In this document: positions 36,584 through 47,507 of the stretch, piece after piece
How positions within the stretch are numbered: position 1 is the stretch's first letter
Layout: each line of letters starts with the position of its first letter
Source: Candidatus Pantoea persica
Lineage (GTDB): Bacteria > Pseudomonadota > Gammaproteobacteria > Enterobacterales > Enterobacteriaceae
NCBI RefSeq assembly: GCF_013753875.1
Contig: NZ_SMDS01000021.1
Span: 124,001 to 188,000, forward strand
Length of the DNA stretch: 64,000 bases
Direction: 5' to 3'
The notes under the pieces: model-generated
What the model was told of the DNA's origin: nothing
What the model saw: only the letters and a program-made list of their open reading frames with translations
The model's database searches: none
Position numbers and translations under genes: made by a program

Positions 36584-37672
36584 ATGGAGAAGATCACCGT
36601 CTCACTGGGAGCGCGTAGCTATCCCATTACCATTGCCGCCGGACTGTTCGAGGATCCGGCTTCTTTTTGGCCGCTGAAAGCGGGCGACAATGCGATGCTG
36701 GTGACCAACCAGACGCTGGCGCCGCTCTATCTGGATCGGCTCTCGGCGCTGCTGACGGCAGCGGGCATCAAAGTGGACCAGGTGATTTTACCCGACGGCG
36801 AGCAGTATAAAACGCTCGCGGTGATGGATAAGGTCTTTACCGCCTTACTGCAAAAGCCGCACGGCCGCGACACCACGCTAATTGCGCTGGGCGGCGGCGT
36901 GATCGGCGATCTTACCGGCTTTGCCGCCGCCAGCTACCAGCGTGGGGTACGCTTTATTCAGGTGCCAACGACGCTGCTGTCGCAGGTGGACTCCTCGGTC
37001 GGCGGCAAAACGGCCGCCAATCATCCGCTCGGCAAGAATATGATCGGCGCCTTCTATCAGCCCGCTTCGGTGGTGATCGATACCGACTGCCTGCGCACGC
37101 TGCCGCCGCGCGAGCTGGCCTCCGGGCTGGCGGAAGTGATCAAGTACGGCATTATTCTCGACGGCGACTTCTTCAGCTGGCTGGAGCAGAATCTCGACGC
37201 GCTGCTGGCGCTGGATAAGCAGGCGATCGCCTGGTGCATCCGCCGCTGTTGCGAGCTGAAAGCAGAGGTGGTGGCAGCGGATGAGCATGAACATGGCCAA
37301 CGCGCGCTGCTGAATCTGGGCCACACTTTCGGCCATGCCATCGAAGCCTATATGAGCTACGGCAACTGGCTGCACGGCGAGGCCGTTGCGGCGGGCATAG
37401 TGATGGCGGCGCGCGCGGCTGAGCGTCTCGGCCAGTTCACGGCTAGCGAAACCCAACGTATTATCGTGCTGTTGCAGCGCGCCGGCCTGCCGGTGCACGG
37501 CCCGGAAAGCATGCCGGCGGAAGCCTATCTGCCCCATATGCTACGCGACAAAAAGGTGCTGGCGGGCGAGCTGCGGCTGGTGCTGCCGCTGGCGCTGGGC
37601 CGCTCTGAAGTGCGCGGCGGCGTGCCGCATGATATCGTGTTGGCTGCGATTAACGACTGTCAGAAACCCTGA
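36584..37672 (+). CDS. aroB: 3-dehydroquinate synthase
   Basis: AroB cyclises DAHP to 3-dehydroquinate using NAD and zinc. It has 362 residues, as in E. coli. The NAD-binding [14 protein letters not shown] and metal-binding EVIKYG and [10 protein letters not shown] motifs are complete. It follows aroK after 38 bp and has no lesion, so two steps of aromatic precursor synthesis are kept. Confidence 0.98.
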   Translation: MEKITVSLGARSYPITIAAGLFEDPASFWPLKAGDNAMLVTNQTLAPLYLDRLSALLTAAGIKVDQVILPDGEQYKTLAVMDKVFTALLQKPHGRDTTLIALGGGVIGDLTGFAAASYQRGVRFIQVPTTLLSQVDSSVGGKTAANHPLGKNMIGAFYQPASVVIDTDCLRTLPPRELASGLAEVIKYGIILDGDFFSWLEQNLDALLALDKQAIAWCIRRCCELKAEVVAADEHEHGQRALLNLGHTFGHAIEAYMSYGNWLHGEAVAAGIVMAARAAERLGQFTASETQRIIVLLQRAGLPVHGPESMPAEAYLPHMLRDKKVLAGELRLVLPLALGRSEVRGGVPHDIVLAAINDCQKP

Positions 37673-37744
37673 ATATAAGCAGTTAAGTGGTGACGCGGCG
37701 CGCGGGTTGCGCATGGCCGAATGCCGCTTTACGGAGGAGGCAAA

Positions 37745-38752
37745 ATGGATGAGTTTAAACCGGAAGACGAGTTAAAACCTGACGCCAGCGACCGCCGTCC
37801 CTCGCACCCGCGTAAGACGTATTCTGCACCGAAAGTGCCGGTTTCGCGCCAGCATATGATGATGGGCATCGGCATTCTGGTGCTGCTGGTGCTCGGCATC
37901 GGCTCGGCGCTGAACGGCTCGGACGAGAGCAAGCCAGCTGCGGGCAGCAGCGGTAGCGCGCCGTCCTCCGGCAGCGGCGAGAAGAGCATCGTTCTTTCCG
38001 GCTCGACTGCCATGAGCGGCGGCCAGTCCGTGCCTGCCGACAGCGCCGCAGGCCGTGCTGCAACTGACAGCAGCGAGCCTCGCGACGTCTCAATGCCGCC
38101 GGTCTCCTCGACGCCAACCCAGGCGGCGCCCGTTGACACGCCTGCAAGTCAGCAGCGCGTCACGCTGCCTGGCGATCTGAGCAGTGCGCTGAGCAATCAG
38201 CAGCAGCAGGTGGACAATGCTGCGCAGAGCGGCCAGAGCGGCCAGAGCGGCCAGAGCGGCCAGAGCGGCCAGAGCGGCAGTTCGCTGCCGACCGCGCCAG
38301 CTACCGTCAGCGCCAACAGCGGCAGCCCGATAAGTGCGCCCGCCGCGCCGCCGCATGCGACGCGCGAGCCTTCGCACAAGAGCGCGACGGCTGCCCGAAC
38401 CGCAGCCAACGAGAGCCGTACCCATACCACGCCGGCGCGTCCCGCGACCAGCGGCACCGCGTCGGGCAGCAGCGCCGCCTCCGGCAGGCAGCCAACCGGT
38501 AACTACACGCTGCAGTTGAGCGGCGCATCGCGCGCGGAAAGCCTGAACGCCTGGGCGAAAAAGCAAAACCTCAGCGGCTACCACGTCTACAAGACCACCC
38601 GCAACGGCCAGCCCTGGTACGTGCTGGTGAGCGGCTCCTACACCACCTCGGCGGAGGCGAAGCGCGTCGTCGCCTCGCTGCCTGCTGATGTTCGCGCGCA
38701 GAACCCGTGGGTGAAGCCGGTCAGCCAGGTGAAGAAAGAAGCCAGCCAGTAA
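37745..38752 (+). CDS. damX: SPOR-domain division protein DamX
   Basis: DamX is a septal-ring protein that binds denuded glycan strands. The 335-residue product has a short cytoplasmic N-terminus (MDEFKPEDELKPD), one membrane segment (MMMGIGILVLLVLGIGSAL), a low-complexity Ser/Thr/Ala/Pro periplasmic linker, and a C-terminal SPOR domain (NYTLQLSGASRAESLNAWAKK to DVRAQNPWVKPV, about residues 255-330). It is about 90 residues shorter than E. coli DamX, mostly in the charged cytoplasmic part. The linker includes six Gln-Ser-Gly units encoded by a 9-bp tandem repeat. The start has GGAGG. Confidence 0.93.
   Translation: MDEFKPEDELKPDASDRRPSHPRKTYSAPKVPVSRQHMMMGIGILVLLVLGIGSALNGSDESKPAAGSSGSAPSSGSGEKSIVLSGSTAMSGGQSVPADSAAGRAATDSSEPRDVSMPPVSSTPTQAAPVDTPASQQRVTLPGDLSSALSNQQQQVDNAAQSGQSGQSGQSGQSGQSGSSLPTAPATVSANSGSPISAPAAPPHATREPSHKSATAARTAANESRTHTTPARPATSGTASGSSAASGRQPTGNYTLQLSGASRAESLNAWAKKQNLSGYHVYKTTRNGQPWYVLVSGSYTTSAEAKRVVASLPADVRAQNPWVKPVSQVKKEASQ
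38225..38278 (+). repeat. (CAGAGCGGC)6 nonanucleotide repeat in damX
   Basis: Six perfect 9-bp copies encode (Gln-Ser-Gly)6 in the periplasmic linker between the membrane anchor and the SPOR domain. Perfect identity between copies suggests recent expansion. Confidence 0.97.
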
Positions 38753-38846
38753 ACCATGTGAGGCCGGTTACGTCGGCCCCGTTGATAAGCGCAGTTCTGC
38801 TGTCGGTCCGCCACAGCTCCACAATAAGATGTATAACCACGACAGT

Positions 38847-39659
38847 ATGAAGAAAAATCGCGCTTTCCTTAAATGGGCAGGGGGCAAATATCCTCTGATG
38901 GACGATATTCGTCGCCATCTGCCGCAAGGCGACTGCCTGATTGAACCCTTTGTCGGCGCGGGCTCGGTGTTTTTGAACACCGACTATGCGTGCTATCATC
39001 TGGCGGATATCAACAGCGATCTGATCAATCTCTACAATATCGTCAAGTACCGCAGCGCCACCTTTATCGAAGACGCACGTCGCCTGTTCTCTGCGGAAGA
39101 CAACACCGCCGAGTGTTACTATGCGCATCGCATCGCCTTCAACGCCAGCGGCGACGCCTACGACCGCGCGCTGCTGTTTCTCTATCTGAACCGCCACGGC
39201 TATAACGGCCTGTGCCGCTACAATCTGTGCGGCGAGTTCAACGTGCCCTTCGGCCGCTATCGCAAGCCCTACTTTCCAGAAGCCGAGCTGCTGTGGTTTG
39301 CCGAGCGCGCGCAAAAGGCGACCTTTGTCTGCGAATCGTACGATGTTACCTTGACCAACGCGCAGCAAGGCTCGGTGGTCTATTGCGATCCGCCCTATGC
39401 GCCGCTGTCGGCGACGGCCAACTTTACCGCCTATCACACCAACAGCTTTAGCTTGCGCGAGCAGCAGCATCTGGCGGAGCTGGCCTTGCGGCTGGCGATG
39501 GAGAGCCGCATTCCGGTGCTGATCTCTAACCATGACACCGAGCTGACGCGGCTCTGGTATCAGGATGCAATATTACATGTGGTCAAAGCGCGGCGTTCAA
39601 TCAGCCGAAGCATAACGGGTCGCACTCAGGTCGACGAACTACTGGCACTTTATTGCTAG
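38847..39659 (+). CDS. dam: DNA adenine methyltransferase
   Basis: Dam methylates adenine in GATC and directs mismatch repair and replication timing. The SAM-binding motif FLKWAGGKYPL and FVGAGSVFLNT and the catalytic DPPY (YCDPPYAPLSATANF) are intact. Starting at 38847 gives MKKNRAFLKWAGGK as in E. coli; an ATG at 38829 would add six residues. The product is 270 residues against 278, ending LLALYC before TAG, so the last few residues differ from E. coli. One of only two clearly intact genes here ending in TAG. Confidence 0.95.
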   Translation: MKKNRAFLKWAGGKYPLMDDIRRHLPQGDCLIEPFVGAGSVFLNTDYACYHLADINSDLINLYNIVKYRSATFIEDARRLFSAEDNTAECYYAHRIAFNASGDAYDRALLFLYLNRHGYNGLCRYNLCGEFNVPFGRYRKPYFPEAELLWFAERAQKATFVCESYDVTLTNAQQGSVVYCDPPYAPLSATANFTAYHTNSFSLREQQHLAELALRLAMESRIPVLISNHDTELTRLWYQDAILHVVKARRSISRSITGRTQVDELLALYC

Positions 39660-39685
39660 TCTGTTTCGTCCGCGACCAGGCATTA

Positions 39686-39705
39686 CGTCAGCCGTCAGGC
39701 TGACG
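39686..39705. other. Hairpin between dam and rpe
   Basis: An 8-bp perfect stem (cgtcagcc / ggctgacg) with a GTCA loop lies between the dam stop and the rpe ribosome site. No T tract follows, so it may be an mRNA processing or attenuation element rather than a terminator. Confidence 0.5.
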
Positions 39706-39725
39706 AACAACATTGGGAGAATCGG

Positions 39726-40409
39726 ATGAAACAATATTTGCTGGCCCCTTCAATCCTCGCGGCGGATTTTGCCCGCCTCGGTGAAGATACCGCAAAAGCG
39801 TTGGCCGCCGGTGGCGACATAGTGCATTTCGACGTGATGGATAACCACTATGTGCCCAATCTCACCATGGGGCCGATGGTGCTGAAAGCGCTGCGCGACT
39901 ACGGCATTACCGCACCGATCGACGTGCATCTGATGGTCAAGCCGGCAGAGGCGCTGATCCCGGCGTTCGCGAAAGCGGGCGCCAGCTATATCACCTTTCA
40001 TCCTGAAGCGAGCGAACATATCGACCGCACGCTGCAGCTGATCAAAGAGCACGGCTGCAAGGCGGGCCTGGTCTTCAATCCGGCGATGCCGCTGAGCTAC
40101 CTTGAGTACGTGATGGACAAGCTCGACGTGATCCTGATTATGTCGGTCAACCCGGGCTTTGGCGGCCAGTCGTTTATTCCCGGCACGCTGGATAAGCTGC
40201 GCGAGGCGCGCAGGCGTATCGATCACGGCGGCTACAACATCCGTCTGGAAGTGGACGGCGGCGTGAAAATCGACAATATCGCGCAGGTCGCCGCCGCCGG
40301 CGCGGATATGTTCGTGGCCGGCTCCGCTATTTTCGGCCATCCCGACTACAAAAAAGTGATTGATGAAATGCGTCATGAACTGGAGAAGGTCAATGGCTCA
40401 TTTCACTGA
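39726..40409 (+). CDS. rpe: Ribulose-phosphate 3-epimerase
   Basis: Rpe interconverts ribulose-5-phosphate and xylulose-5-phosphate in the pentose phosphate pathway. The TIM-barrel motifs [45 protein letters not shown] and [11 protein letters not shown] are complete. The product has 227 residues (E. coli 225). The start has GGGAG. The 3' end overlaps the gph start by 17 bp. Confidence 0.98.
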   Translation: MKQYLLAPSILAADFARLGEDTAKALAAGGDIVHFDVMDNHYVPNLTMGPMVLKALRDYGITAPIDVHLMVKPAEALIPAFAKAGASYITFHPEASEHIDRTLQLIKEHGCKAGLVFNPAMPLSYLEYVMDKLDVILIMSVNPGFGGQSFIPGTLDKLREARRRIDHGGYNIRLEVDGGVKIDNIAQVAAAGADMFVAGSAIFGHPDYKKVIDEMRHELEKVNGSFH

Positions 40410-41016
40410 TATCCGCGCGCTGGCGTTCGATCTTGACGGCATCTTAGTGCACAGCGCGCCGGGCCTGGCGCAAGCGATTGACCTGGCGCTGGCCGATTTA
40501 CAGCTGCCGCCTGCGGGCGTTGTGCGTGTCTCTACCTGGATCGGCAACGGCGCGGACATCATGATATCGCGCGCGCTGTTCGACAAGCACTACGCCGACA
40601 CGGTAGAGGCGGGCAGCACGCTGTTTCCGCAGGCGAAAGAGACGCCGCTGGCGCTGCACGCGCAGGGCATGCCAATAGCGATCGTCACCAACAAGCCGAC
40701 ACCGTTCGTCGCGCCGCTGCTGCAGTCGCTGGGCATCGCCGAGGCGTTTTCGCTGATTATCGGCGGCGATGACGTGATCGTGAAGAAGCCGCATCCGGCA
40801 GCCATTTTTCTGGTGCTGGGCTGCTTCGGCGTGCTGCCCAGTCAGCTGCTGTTCGTCGGCGATTCGCGCAACGACATTCAGGCGGCGCGGGCGGCCGGCG
40901 TGCCGAACGTCGCCATGACCTGTGGCTACAACTACGGCGAGCCGATCGCCAGCAGCCATCCCGATTTAACACTCGACTCTTTTGATGAACTTTTGCCCAC
41001 GCCCGGGCTACACTAA
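40393..41016 (+). CDS. gph: Phosphoglycolate phosphatase, shortened and with altered motif I
   Basis: Gph removes phosphoglycolate made during DNA repair. The frame is open for 207 codons, but E. coli Gph has 252. Motif I reads [13 protein letters not shown] instead of FDLDGTLVDSAPG; the two aspartates are kept but the Thr and a following Asp are changed. About 40 residues of the cap domain between [11 protein letters not shown] and its neighbours are missing without frame change. Motifs with KKPHP and [13 protein letters not shown] remain. The gene may encode a weak or inactive enzyme although its frame is intact. It lies between rpe and trpS as usual. Confidence 0.85.
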   Translation: MAHFTDIRALAFDLDGILVHSAPGLAQAIDLALADLQLPPAGVVRVSTWIGNGADIMISRALFDKHYADTVEAGSTLFPQAKETPLALHAQGMPIAIVTNKPTPFVAPLLQSLGIAEAFSLIIGGDDVIVKKPHPAAIFLVLGCFGVLPSQLLFVGDSRNDIQAARAAGVPNVAMTCGYNYGEPIASSHPDLTLDSFDELLPTPGLH

Positions 41017-41029
41017 TCAGGACACAAGC

Positions 41030-42031
41030 ATGAGCAAACCCATTGTTTTCAGCGGCGCACAGCCGTCCGGCGAACTTACCATTGGCAACTATATGGGGGC
41101 GCTGCTTCAGTGGGTGCAGATGCAGGATGATTTCCACTGCATTTACTGCATCGTCGATCTGCACGCCATCACCGTTCGCCGGGATCCCGCGGCGCTGCGC
41201 AAGGCCACGCTGGATACGCTAGCGCTCTACCTTGCCTGCGGCATCGATCCCGAAAAAAGCACCATTTTCGTCCAGTCGCACGTGCCGGAGCATGCGCAGC
41301 TGAGCTGGGTGCTCAACTGCTACGCCTACTTAGGCGAGCTGAGCCGCATGACTCAGTTCAAGGACAAGTCGGCGCGCTACGAAGAGAACATCAACGCGGG
41401 CCTGTTTGACTATCCGGTGCTGATGGCGGCAGACATTCTGCTCTACCAGACCAATCAGGTGCCGGTGGGCGAAGACCAGAAGCAGCATCTGGAGCTGAGC
41501 CGCGATATCGCCCAGCGTTTCAACGCGCTCTATGGCGACATCTTCTGCGTGCCGGAGCCTTTTATTCCGAAATCGGGCGCGCGCGTGATGTCGCTGCTGG
41601 AGCCGACGCGCAAGATGTCGAAGTCGGATGACAACCGCAACAACGTGATCGGTCTGTTGGAAGATCCGAAGTCGGTGGTAAAGAAGATCAAACGCGCGGT
41701 AACCGACTCCGAAGAGCCGCCGGTGGTGCGCTACGACGTGAAGGAGAAGGCGGGCGTCTCTAACCTGCTGGATATCCTGTCGGTCGTGACCGGCAAAACC
41801 ATCACCGAGCTGGAAGCGGAGTTCGAAGGCAAGATGTATGGCCACCTGAAAGGCGCCGTGGCGGATGTAGTATCCGGCATGCTCACCGAGCTGCAGGAGC
41901 GCTATAACCGCTATCGCAACGACGAAGCCCTGGAGCAAATCATGCGTGACGGCGCGCAGAAAGCGCGCGCGCGCGCGCAGGAGACGCTGAAGAAGGTATA
42001 CGAAGCCATTGGTTTTGTTGCCGCGCCCTGA
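41030..42031 (+). CDS. trpS: Tryptophanyl-tRNA synthetase
   Basis: TrpS charges tRNA-Trp. The 333 residues match E. coli closely. The class I signature is present as [14 protein letters not shown] and [11 protein letters not shown], with the tryptophan-binding region [19 protein letters not shown] dinucleotide run near 41963 encodes an Ala-Arg stretch without length change. It is followed by a good terminator. Fully intact, as expected of an essential gene. Confidence 0.98.
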   Translation: MSKPIVFSGAQPSGELTIGNYMGALLQWVQMQDDFHCIYCIVDLHAITVRRDPAALRKATLDTLALYLACGIDPEKSTIFVQSHVPEHAQLSWVLNCYAYLGELSRMTQFKDKSARYEENINAGLFDYPVLMAADILLYQTNQVPVGEDQKQHLELSRDIAQRFNALYGDIFCVPEPFIPKSGARVMSLLEPTRKMSKSDDNRNNVIGLLEDPKSVVKKIKRAVTDSEEPPVVRYDVKEKAGVSNLLDILSVVTGKTITELEAEFEGKMYGHLKGAVADVVSGMLTELQERYNRYRNDEALEQIMRDGAQKARARAQETLKKVYEAIGFVAAP

Positions 42032-42059
42032 AGCGGGAGCTGAGTTGACTGACATGAAC

Positions 42060-42085
42060 GGCGGATGTGAATCCGCCTTTTTTTA
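42060..42085 (+). terminator. Rho-independent terminator after trpS
   Basis: The stem ggcggat pairs with atccgcc around a GTGA loop and is followed by a run of eight T. It closes the aroK-trpS gene series. Confidence 0.9.
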
Positions 42086-42106
42086 TTGCTGGTTTCCGCA
42101 GCCGGC

Positions 42107-43404
42107 CTAAAACCAGCGCAGCTGCTCGCGCAGCGATACCACGCTGCCGATGATGATCAGCGCCGGACTTTCCACCTGCTGCGCCAGTTCGCCAAGCCGC
42201 TCCAGCGTGCCGGTGACCACGCGCTGCTGTGTGCTGGTGCCGTTCTCCACCAGTGCCACTGGCATATCCGCGCGCATGCCGTGACGCATCAGCTGCTGCT
42301 GAATGTGCGCCGTCTGCGTCAGCCCCATATAGAACGCTAGCGTCTGCTGCTCGGCGGCTAGCTTCTCCTACTCCAGCGCGTTTTTTTCGCGCAGATGGCC
42401 GGTCACCAACCGCAGGCTCTGCGCATGGTCGCGGTGGGTCAGCAGAATGCCGCTGTAGGCGGCGCAGCCGGACGCCGCTGTCAAGCCCGGCACCATGCTA
42501 AAGGGAATGTGGTGTTCCGCCAGCATCTCCAGCTCCTCGCCGCCGCGGCCGAAAATAAAGGGATCGCCGCCTTTCAGCCGCACCACGCGCTTGCTACGGC
42601 GCGCCTGCTCCAGCAGCAGCTGGTTGGTCTGCTCCTGTGGCTCGCACTGATGCCCGGTGCTCTTGCCGACGAAAATGCGCTCCGCGTCGCGCCGCACCAG
42701 ATTCAGGATCGCCTCAGAAACCAACCGGTCGTAAACGATCACCTTAGCCTGCTGGATCTGCTGTAATCCCCTCAGCCTCAGCAGCCCGGCGTCGCTGGGT
42801 CCTGCGCCCACCAGCGTCACTTCTCCCTGCGCGGGCAGCGCGTCGACCATCTGTTCCGCCCGTGCGCCGTCGCCGTTGGCCAGCGACTGCGCCAGCCGAT
42901 CGCTGGTAAAAAAGCGCTCCCAGAAATAGCGGCGCTGCGCCATTGAGGCGAAGCGCCTTTTCACGCGCGCGCGACGCCAGTTGACCCAGATGCTGCGGCA
43001 GCATCGCCTCCAGCTTTTCGCGCAGCAGGCACGCCAGCACCGTCGCGCGGCCGACTATCGACGGCATAATGGCGCTGGCCTACTCCGGCGCATCCACCAG
43101 ATTGCAGAAGATGCGGCTCGCCTCGGCGGCGTCCGCTACCTGCTGATTTACCGCGTCGTCATCGGTGGCGGCCACCACCAGCCAGCAGGCGTCCAGCCAC
43201 GCCTCGTCGAAGGTGCTGGAAATCAGCGTCAGTTCGCCGCGCTCGGCCCACTGGCGAAACGCCGCAGAAAAGCGCAGCGCGCCAATGTGCAGATCAGCGC
43301 CTGCGGCCAGCAGCAGGCGCGCCTTGCACTCCGCAACCTCGCCGCCGCCTACCAGCAGGCAGCGTTTGCCCTGCAGGCGGCAAATAAAGAGGAAAGTTGT
43401 CCAT
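42107..43404 (-). pseudogene. cysG: Siroheme synthase, broken
   Basis: CysG methylates uroporphyrinogen III and then oxidises and ferrochelates it to siroheme. The start ATG at 43404 is followed at once by a frameshift. The N-terminal precorrin-2 dehydrogenase part ([17 protein letters not shown]) runs to TAG near 43082 (DAPE-stop-ASAIM, Gln expected). A deletion removes the segment before [10 protein letters not shown]. The methyltransferase domain ([20 protein letters not shown]) is in another frame and meets TAG near 42373. The end [20 protein letters not shown] is in a third frame. Loss of siroheme would by itself disable sulfite and nitrite reductases unless another synthase exists. Confidence 0.93.
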
Positions 43405-43490
43405 AGCGCATCCTGAAAGCGACAAGAGAGGGCAGACTGCCGTCGTACGGGGCACCGTCGGCGTAGCATAGTATCAGAGATAGGCCCGCT

Positions 43491-43814
43491 TCAGACGCAA
43501 ACCTCGACCTGGCCCGTGACTCTAACGGGCCAGGCGGCGACAGAGCTCGACGCGTCCTCCATGCAGAGGCCGTCGCTGAGACGAAAACGTTGCTTTTTCA
43601 GCGAGCTGGCAACCCAGAGCGCATTGTCATGCTCGGCAATGATGCCGCGCGACAGCACGCTGGCCTGGGCAAAAGGATCGATATTGCTGATGGCGTACAG
43701 CTCGCTATCCTCGCGTGGGCGAAAAATGGCGATCTGCTGGTTGTTCACCAGCGCGCAGACGCCGGTGGCGGGCAGGATTTGCTGTAAATCACAGACAGGG
43801 ATCCACTGGCTCAT
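43491..43814 (-). CDS. nirD: Nitrite reductase (NADH) small subunit
   Basis: NirD is the Rieske-fold small subunit of the cytoplasmic NADH nitrite reductase. The 107 residues align end to end with E. coli NirD (ISNIDPFAQASVLSRG, VASSLKKQRFRLSDGLCMED). The start at 43814 follows GGAGAG and overlaps the nirB stop (ATGA). Like E. coli NirD it lacks the Rieske Cys/His ligands. It is intact, but its partner nirB and the cofactor gene cysG are dead, so it is probably functionless. Confidence 0.93.
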   Translation of the reverse strand: MSQWIPVCDLQQILPATGVCALVNNQQIAIFRPREDSELYAISNIDPFAQASVLSRGIIAEHDNALWVASSLKKQRFRLSDGLCMEDASSSVAAWPVRVTGQVEVCV

Positions 43815-46012
43815 GCTTCGCTCTCCGCAATCAGCGTGATGGTGATACGCTCTTCCGGCCACGCCGGGCGGTGCTGGCCGCGCTCGGCGACCCATTGCAC
43901 GTTGGGATCGCGCTGCGGCGAATTGATAAAGTGGGCGAAGCGCGCGCGCTGCGTCGGGTCGTTCACCGCCTCTTTCCATTCGCAGCTGACGTGCGCGCAG
44001 CGTCGCCATCTCCGCCTCCAGCTTGCTGTTGATGCCCAAGCTTGTCGTCGATGATGACGCTGCGCAGGTAGTCGATGCCGCCCTCCATGCTCTCCAGCCA
44101 CAGCGAGGTGCGCTGCAGCCGATCGCCGGTGCGGATATAGAACATCATAAGCGATAGAGGCAGGCGATCAGAGCGTCGCTGTCGAGGTCGGTCGCCAGCA
44201 GATCGGCGTGGCGCGGCTTCATGCCGCCGTTGCCGCAGACGTAGAGATTCCACCCTTTTTCGGTGGCAATAATGCCGACGTCTTTACCCTGTGCCTCGGC
44301 GCGTTCGCAGGTGCAGCGCGACACGCCGAACTTCATTTTGTGCGGGTGCGGATGCCTTTGTAGCGGTTCTCCAGCGCGATGCGGAAGCCGAGGCTGTCGC
44401 CGACGCCGTAGCGGCACCAGGCGCTGCCGACGCAGGTTTTCGCCATGCGCAGCGCTTTGGCGTAGGCTTGTCCGGGGTCTCAAAGCCGGCGTCGATCAGC
44501 TGCGACCAGATAGCGGGCAGATCGTCTTTCTGCGCGTCGAACAGGCCGATGCACTGCGAACCGGTAATTTTGGTGTAGAGACGGTAGCGTTTGAATCGCC
44601 TTCAAGCCCCTGAGGCGTGATTTCGCCGCCGGGCGAGCGCGGGATAACGGAATAGGTGCCGTCCTTCTGGATATTGCCGAGGAAAAGATCGTTGCTGTCC
44701 TGCAGCGACGTATGCTGCGGCGCGAGCACGTACTCGTTCCAGCACGACGCCAGCAGCGACGCTACGTGGGTTTGCAGACTTAACAGCCGTAGCCGGTGCC
44801 ATGTTTCGCTTTTCAGCGCCGCGAAGGTGTGGCAGCCGCCTTTCTCCGCCTTGATGATGTCGCCCTTGCTGACGTCGAAGCAGGAGCAGATCTGCGCGCT
44901 GTCCGGCAGCGAATCGATGCCCATCACCGGCTTGTCGCCGCTGCCGGCGGGCAGGATTAGCGCCTCTGGATTGGCCGGCAGCGGGATGGCGTTGAGCACC
45001 AGCTGCAGCAAGTTGCCGTAGTCGCTGGTGTCGCCCACCAGCACCGCGCCGAGCAGGACGTTGCCATCTTCGCTGACGATCAGGCGCTTGTAGATCGAGC
45101 GGCCCTAATCCAGCCAGACATAGCTGCGCGCGCCCGGCGTCCGGCCATGGGCGTCGCCAATGCCGCCGACGTCGACGCCGAGCAGCTTAAGCTTGGCGCT
45201 CATGTCGGCACCCTGGAAAAGGCTGTCGCGGCCGACCAGCGCGTCGCTCGCCACCTGCGCCATTTTATAGCGCCACCAGGCCGAAGATGCGGCCCTGCCA
45301 GGCGGCGCACTCGCCGATGGCGTAAATCGCCGCATCGCTGGTGCGGCAGCGGTCGTCGATGGCGATGCCGCCGCGCTGGCTGAGCGCCAGCCAGCACTGC
45401 TTCGCCAGCATGTCCTGCGGGCGAATGCCGGTGGAGAAAACAATGAAATCGACATTCAGCGCGCCGCCGTCGGCGAACTCCAGGGTTTCTCCGCCCTGCA
45501 CGTCGAGCTGCTCCGCCATCATCACTGGAGCGAACTCAATCACGTGGGTTTCGATGCCGAGGTTTTTCAGCGCGCCTGCTGCGGCGCGCGCAGGCGCCGA
45601 TGGCTTCCAGATCGTCTATGGTGCGGTAAACAAAGCAGTCCAGCCCTTCCGCACCCTTGATCGGCGGGATCTAGGACGTGGAGCCAGTGGCGAAAATCAG
45701 CGTGTCGTAGTGAACGGAGCGGCCGGTATTCGAGTGGATCAGCTTCTCTTCGCGGTTGATGGTGATGGCGCGTTCGCCCATCAGCAGCGCGACCTGATGC
45801 TTTTCATAGTAGCCATCGCGCACCAGCCAGAGCTCTTCGGCGGTGTGGTGGGAAAACCAGGCGGAAAGGTGGACGCGGTCATAGGCGACGCGGGGTTCGT
45901 CACAGAAGACGGTTAACGTGAACTGGCCTGGTTCGGCTTTGTCGATCAGTTCCTCAATAAAGTGATGCCCCAACATGCCGTTACCGATAACGATGACATT
46001 GTGCTTGCTCAT
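43811..46012 (-). pseudogene. nirB: Nitrite reductase (NADH) large subunit, broken
   Basis: NirB carries FAD, a 4Fe-4S cluster and siroheme. The N-terminus MSKHNVIVIGNGMLGHHFIE is intact to TAG near 45674 (ATGSTS-stop-IPPIKG, Tyr expected). Shifts follow near 45590, 45290 and 45110. The BFD-like part retains ICSCFDVSKGDIIKAEKGGCHTF-type sequence, then more shifts occur near 44600, 44490, 44340 and 44030. The C-terminus EERITITLIAESEA is in frame with its TGA at 43811. At least eight lesions. An FNR box remains upstream. Confidence 0.94.
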
Positions 46013-46069
46013 GCTTGCCTTAAAATTGCGGGAATTGAGGCTACGATAGCGCGCCGTTTTTAGCGCATA

Positions 46070-46083
46070 TTGATATACATCAA
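46070..46083. promoter_or_regulatory. FNR binding site upstream of nirB
   Basis: TTGATATACATCAA matches the FNR consensus TTGAT-N4-ATCAA perfectly. It is centred about 64 bp upstream of the nirB start, as in the anaerobic nirB promoter of E. coli. The surrounding 316-bp spacer (46013-46328) holds no gene. The site has outlived the gene it controlled. Confidence 0.85.
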
Positions 46084-46328
46084 GCGCCTTTCTGTATACT
46101 CCTTTCGAGGTGGGTTGCTGTTTTTTAACTTAATTTTTCGTAATTTATTCGTTCTGTCAAAAAAAGCGTCAGAGGCGGTTGTAGCGGGGCATAAAAAAGG
46201 CAGCCTGCGCCGCTATTTTCGAAGGGTGCGTGGCCCGCGCGGGTCGCAACGCGGCGAGAGCCGCCCTGCTGCTAGCGCGTCTCGCGAATGACGCCAGACG
46301 CTCTTGCGGGCCGTGATGCCGGCTGGGA

Positions 46329-47507
46329 TCAGTGCATCACATGACCATGCTGGCGATGACGGGTCACAAAGCCCAGCAGCACGCACATCACGAACACCAC
46401 GGCATAGAGGCCGTTCGCCGTCACCAGTGCAGCATGCACGCCGCCTTGCTTCACGATCGGGCTGGTCACGACAAAGGTCAGCATGGTGCCGATGGTGCCG
46501 CAGGTCAGGATAAAGTTAACCAGCTTCGGCGAGGAGACTTTGGTCTGCAGCGAGCCCAGCGTAATGATGGTGGTGTAGATGGTGCTGGAGCTGAATCCGA
46601 GGATCATAATAATCCAGCACAGCATGCTGGCATCCGTGGCGCTGACGAACCAGTACATCAGTACGGTCGCCAGGCCCGCCAGCACCATCAGAATGCGCTG
46701 CAGGTCGAAGAAGCGCAGCAGGAAGCTGAACACCCACATGCCGATCATATAGGCGGTCCAGAAGTTGCCGACCAGCAGGCCAGCGCTTGCGATATCCATG
46801 CCCATGGATTTGGTGGCGTATTCCGGCACCCAGGAGATAAAGCCGAGTTGCCCGAGGATGTAGCAGAGCGCGGCGACAGAGAGGAAAAGGACGCCGACGC
46901 CCCATTTCTCTTTCTCCACCGTCGGGCTGTTTTCCGGCTTGCGCAGCACCGGGAACTCGACGCACAGCGTCAGAACGAAAATGGCGACGTAGATAATCCC
47001 GATGCAGACGTAGACCCAGTACCAGGGCAGCGCGCGCGCCAGCAGGATGCCCGCCAGCACAGGAAACAGCGCGCCGGCCATGCTGAAGAAGGAGTCGGTG
47101 AACAGCAGACGCGAGCCGCGCTGACGGCCTTCATAGAGATGAGTGATTAGGAAGGTACCGATCGACATGGTGATGCCGCTGACCACGCCCAGCACGAACA
47201 TGCAGAGCGAGAAAACCGAGAGAGCGCGGCTGGTCATCAAGCCCAGCACCGCCAGCAACATCAGAATAAAGCCAAAAATCAGCTGGCGCTTCAGCGGCAC
47301 AATTACCATCAGCCAAGCGTTGAGGAACACTGACACCAGAATGCTGGTGTTCAGACAGGTAAAGGTATTTCCCATGCTTTCAATGGGCAACTGAAAATCT
47401 TTGGCAATATCGCCCATTACCATACCGGTGACGATCACCAGAGCGCCGGTGAGCGCATACGAAAAAAAGCTTATCCAGGTAAGCCCGATGCGATTACGAT
47501 TTGTCAT
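46329..47507 (-). CDS. tsgA: MFS transporter TsgA
   Basis: TsgA is a twelve-segment major facilitator family inner-membrane protein of uncertain substrate. The 392 residues match the E. coli length (393), with typical hydrophobic segments ([21 protein letters not shown] at the start) and no lesion. It is positioned between nirB and ppiA as in E. coli. Its full preservation contrasts with the dead nir genes alongside. Confidence 0.95.
   Translation of the reverse strand: MTNRNRIGLTWISFFSYALTGALVIVTGMVMGDIAKDFQLPIESMGNTFTCLNTSILVSVFLNAWLMVIVPLKRQLIFGFILMLLAVLGLMTSRALSVFSLCMFVLGVVSGITMSIGTFLITHLYEGRQRGSRLLFTDSFFSMAGALFPVLAGILLARALPWYWVYVCIGIIYVAIFVLTLCVEFPVLRKPENSPTVEKEKWGVGVLFLSVAALCYILGQLGFISWVPEYATKSMGMDIASAGLLVGNFWTAYMIGMWVFSFLLRFFDLQRILMVLAGLATVLMYWFVSATDASMLCWIIMILGFSSSTIYTTIITLGSLQTKVSSPKLVNFILTCGTIGTMLTFVVTSPIVKQGGVHAALVTANGLYAVVFVMCVLLGFVTRHRQHGHVMH

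Noticed and set aside
38225-38278. damX repeat as a CRISPR or regulatory array
   Set aside because: The units are contiguous, 9 bp long and translated as Gln-Ser-Gly. There are no spacers.
46070-46291. Small open frame in the nirB-tsgA spacer
   Set aside because: It begins in the FNR promoter region, has no homologous features and no ribosome site.
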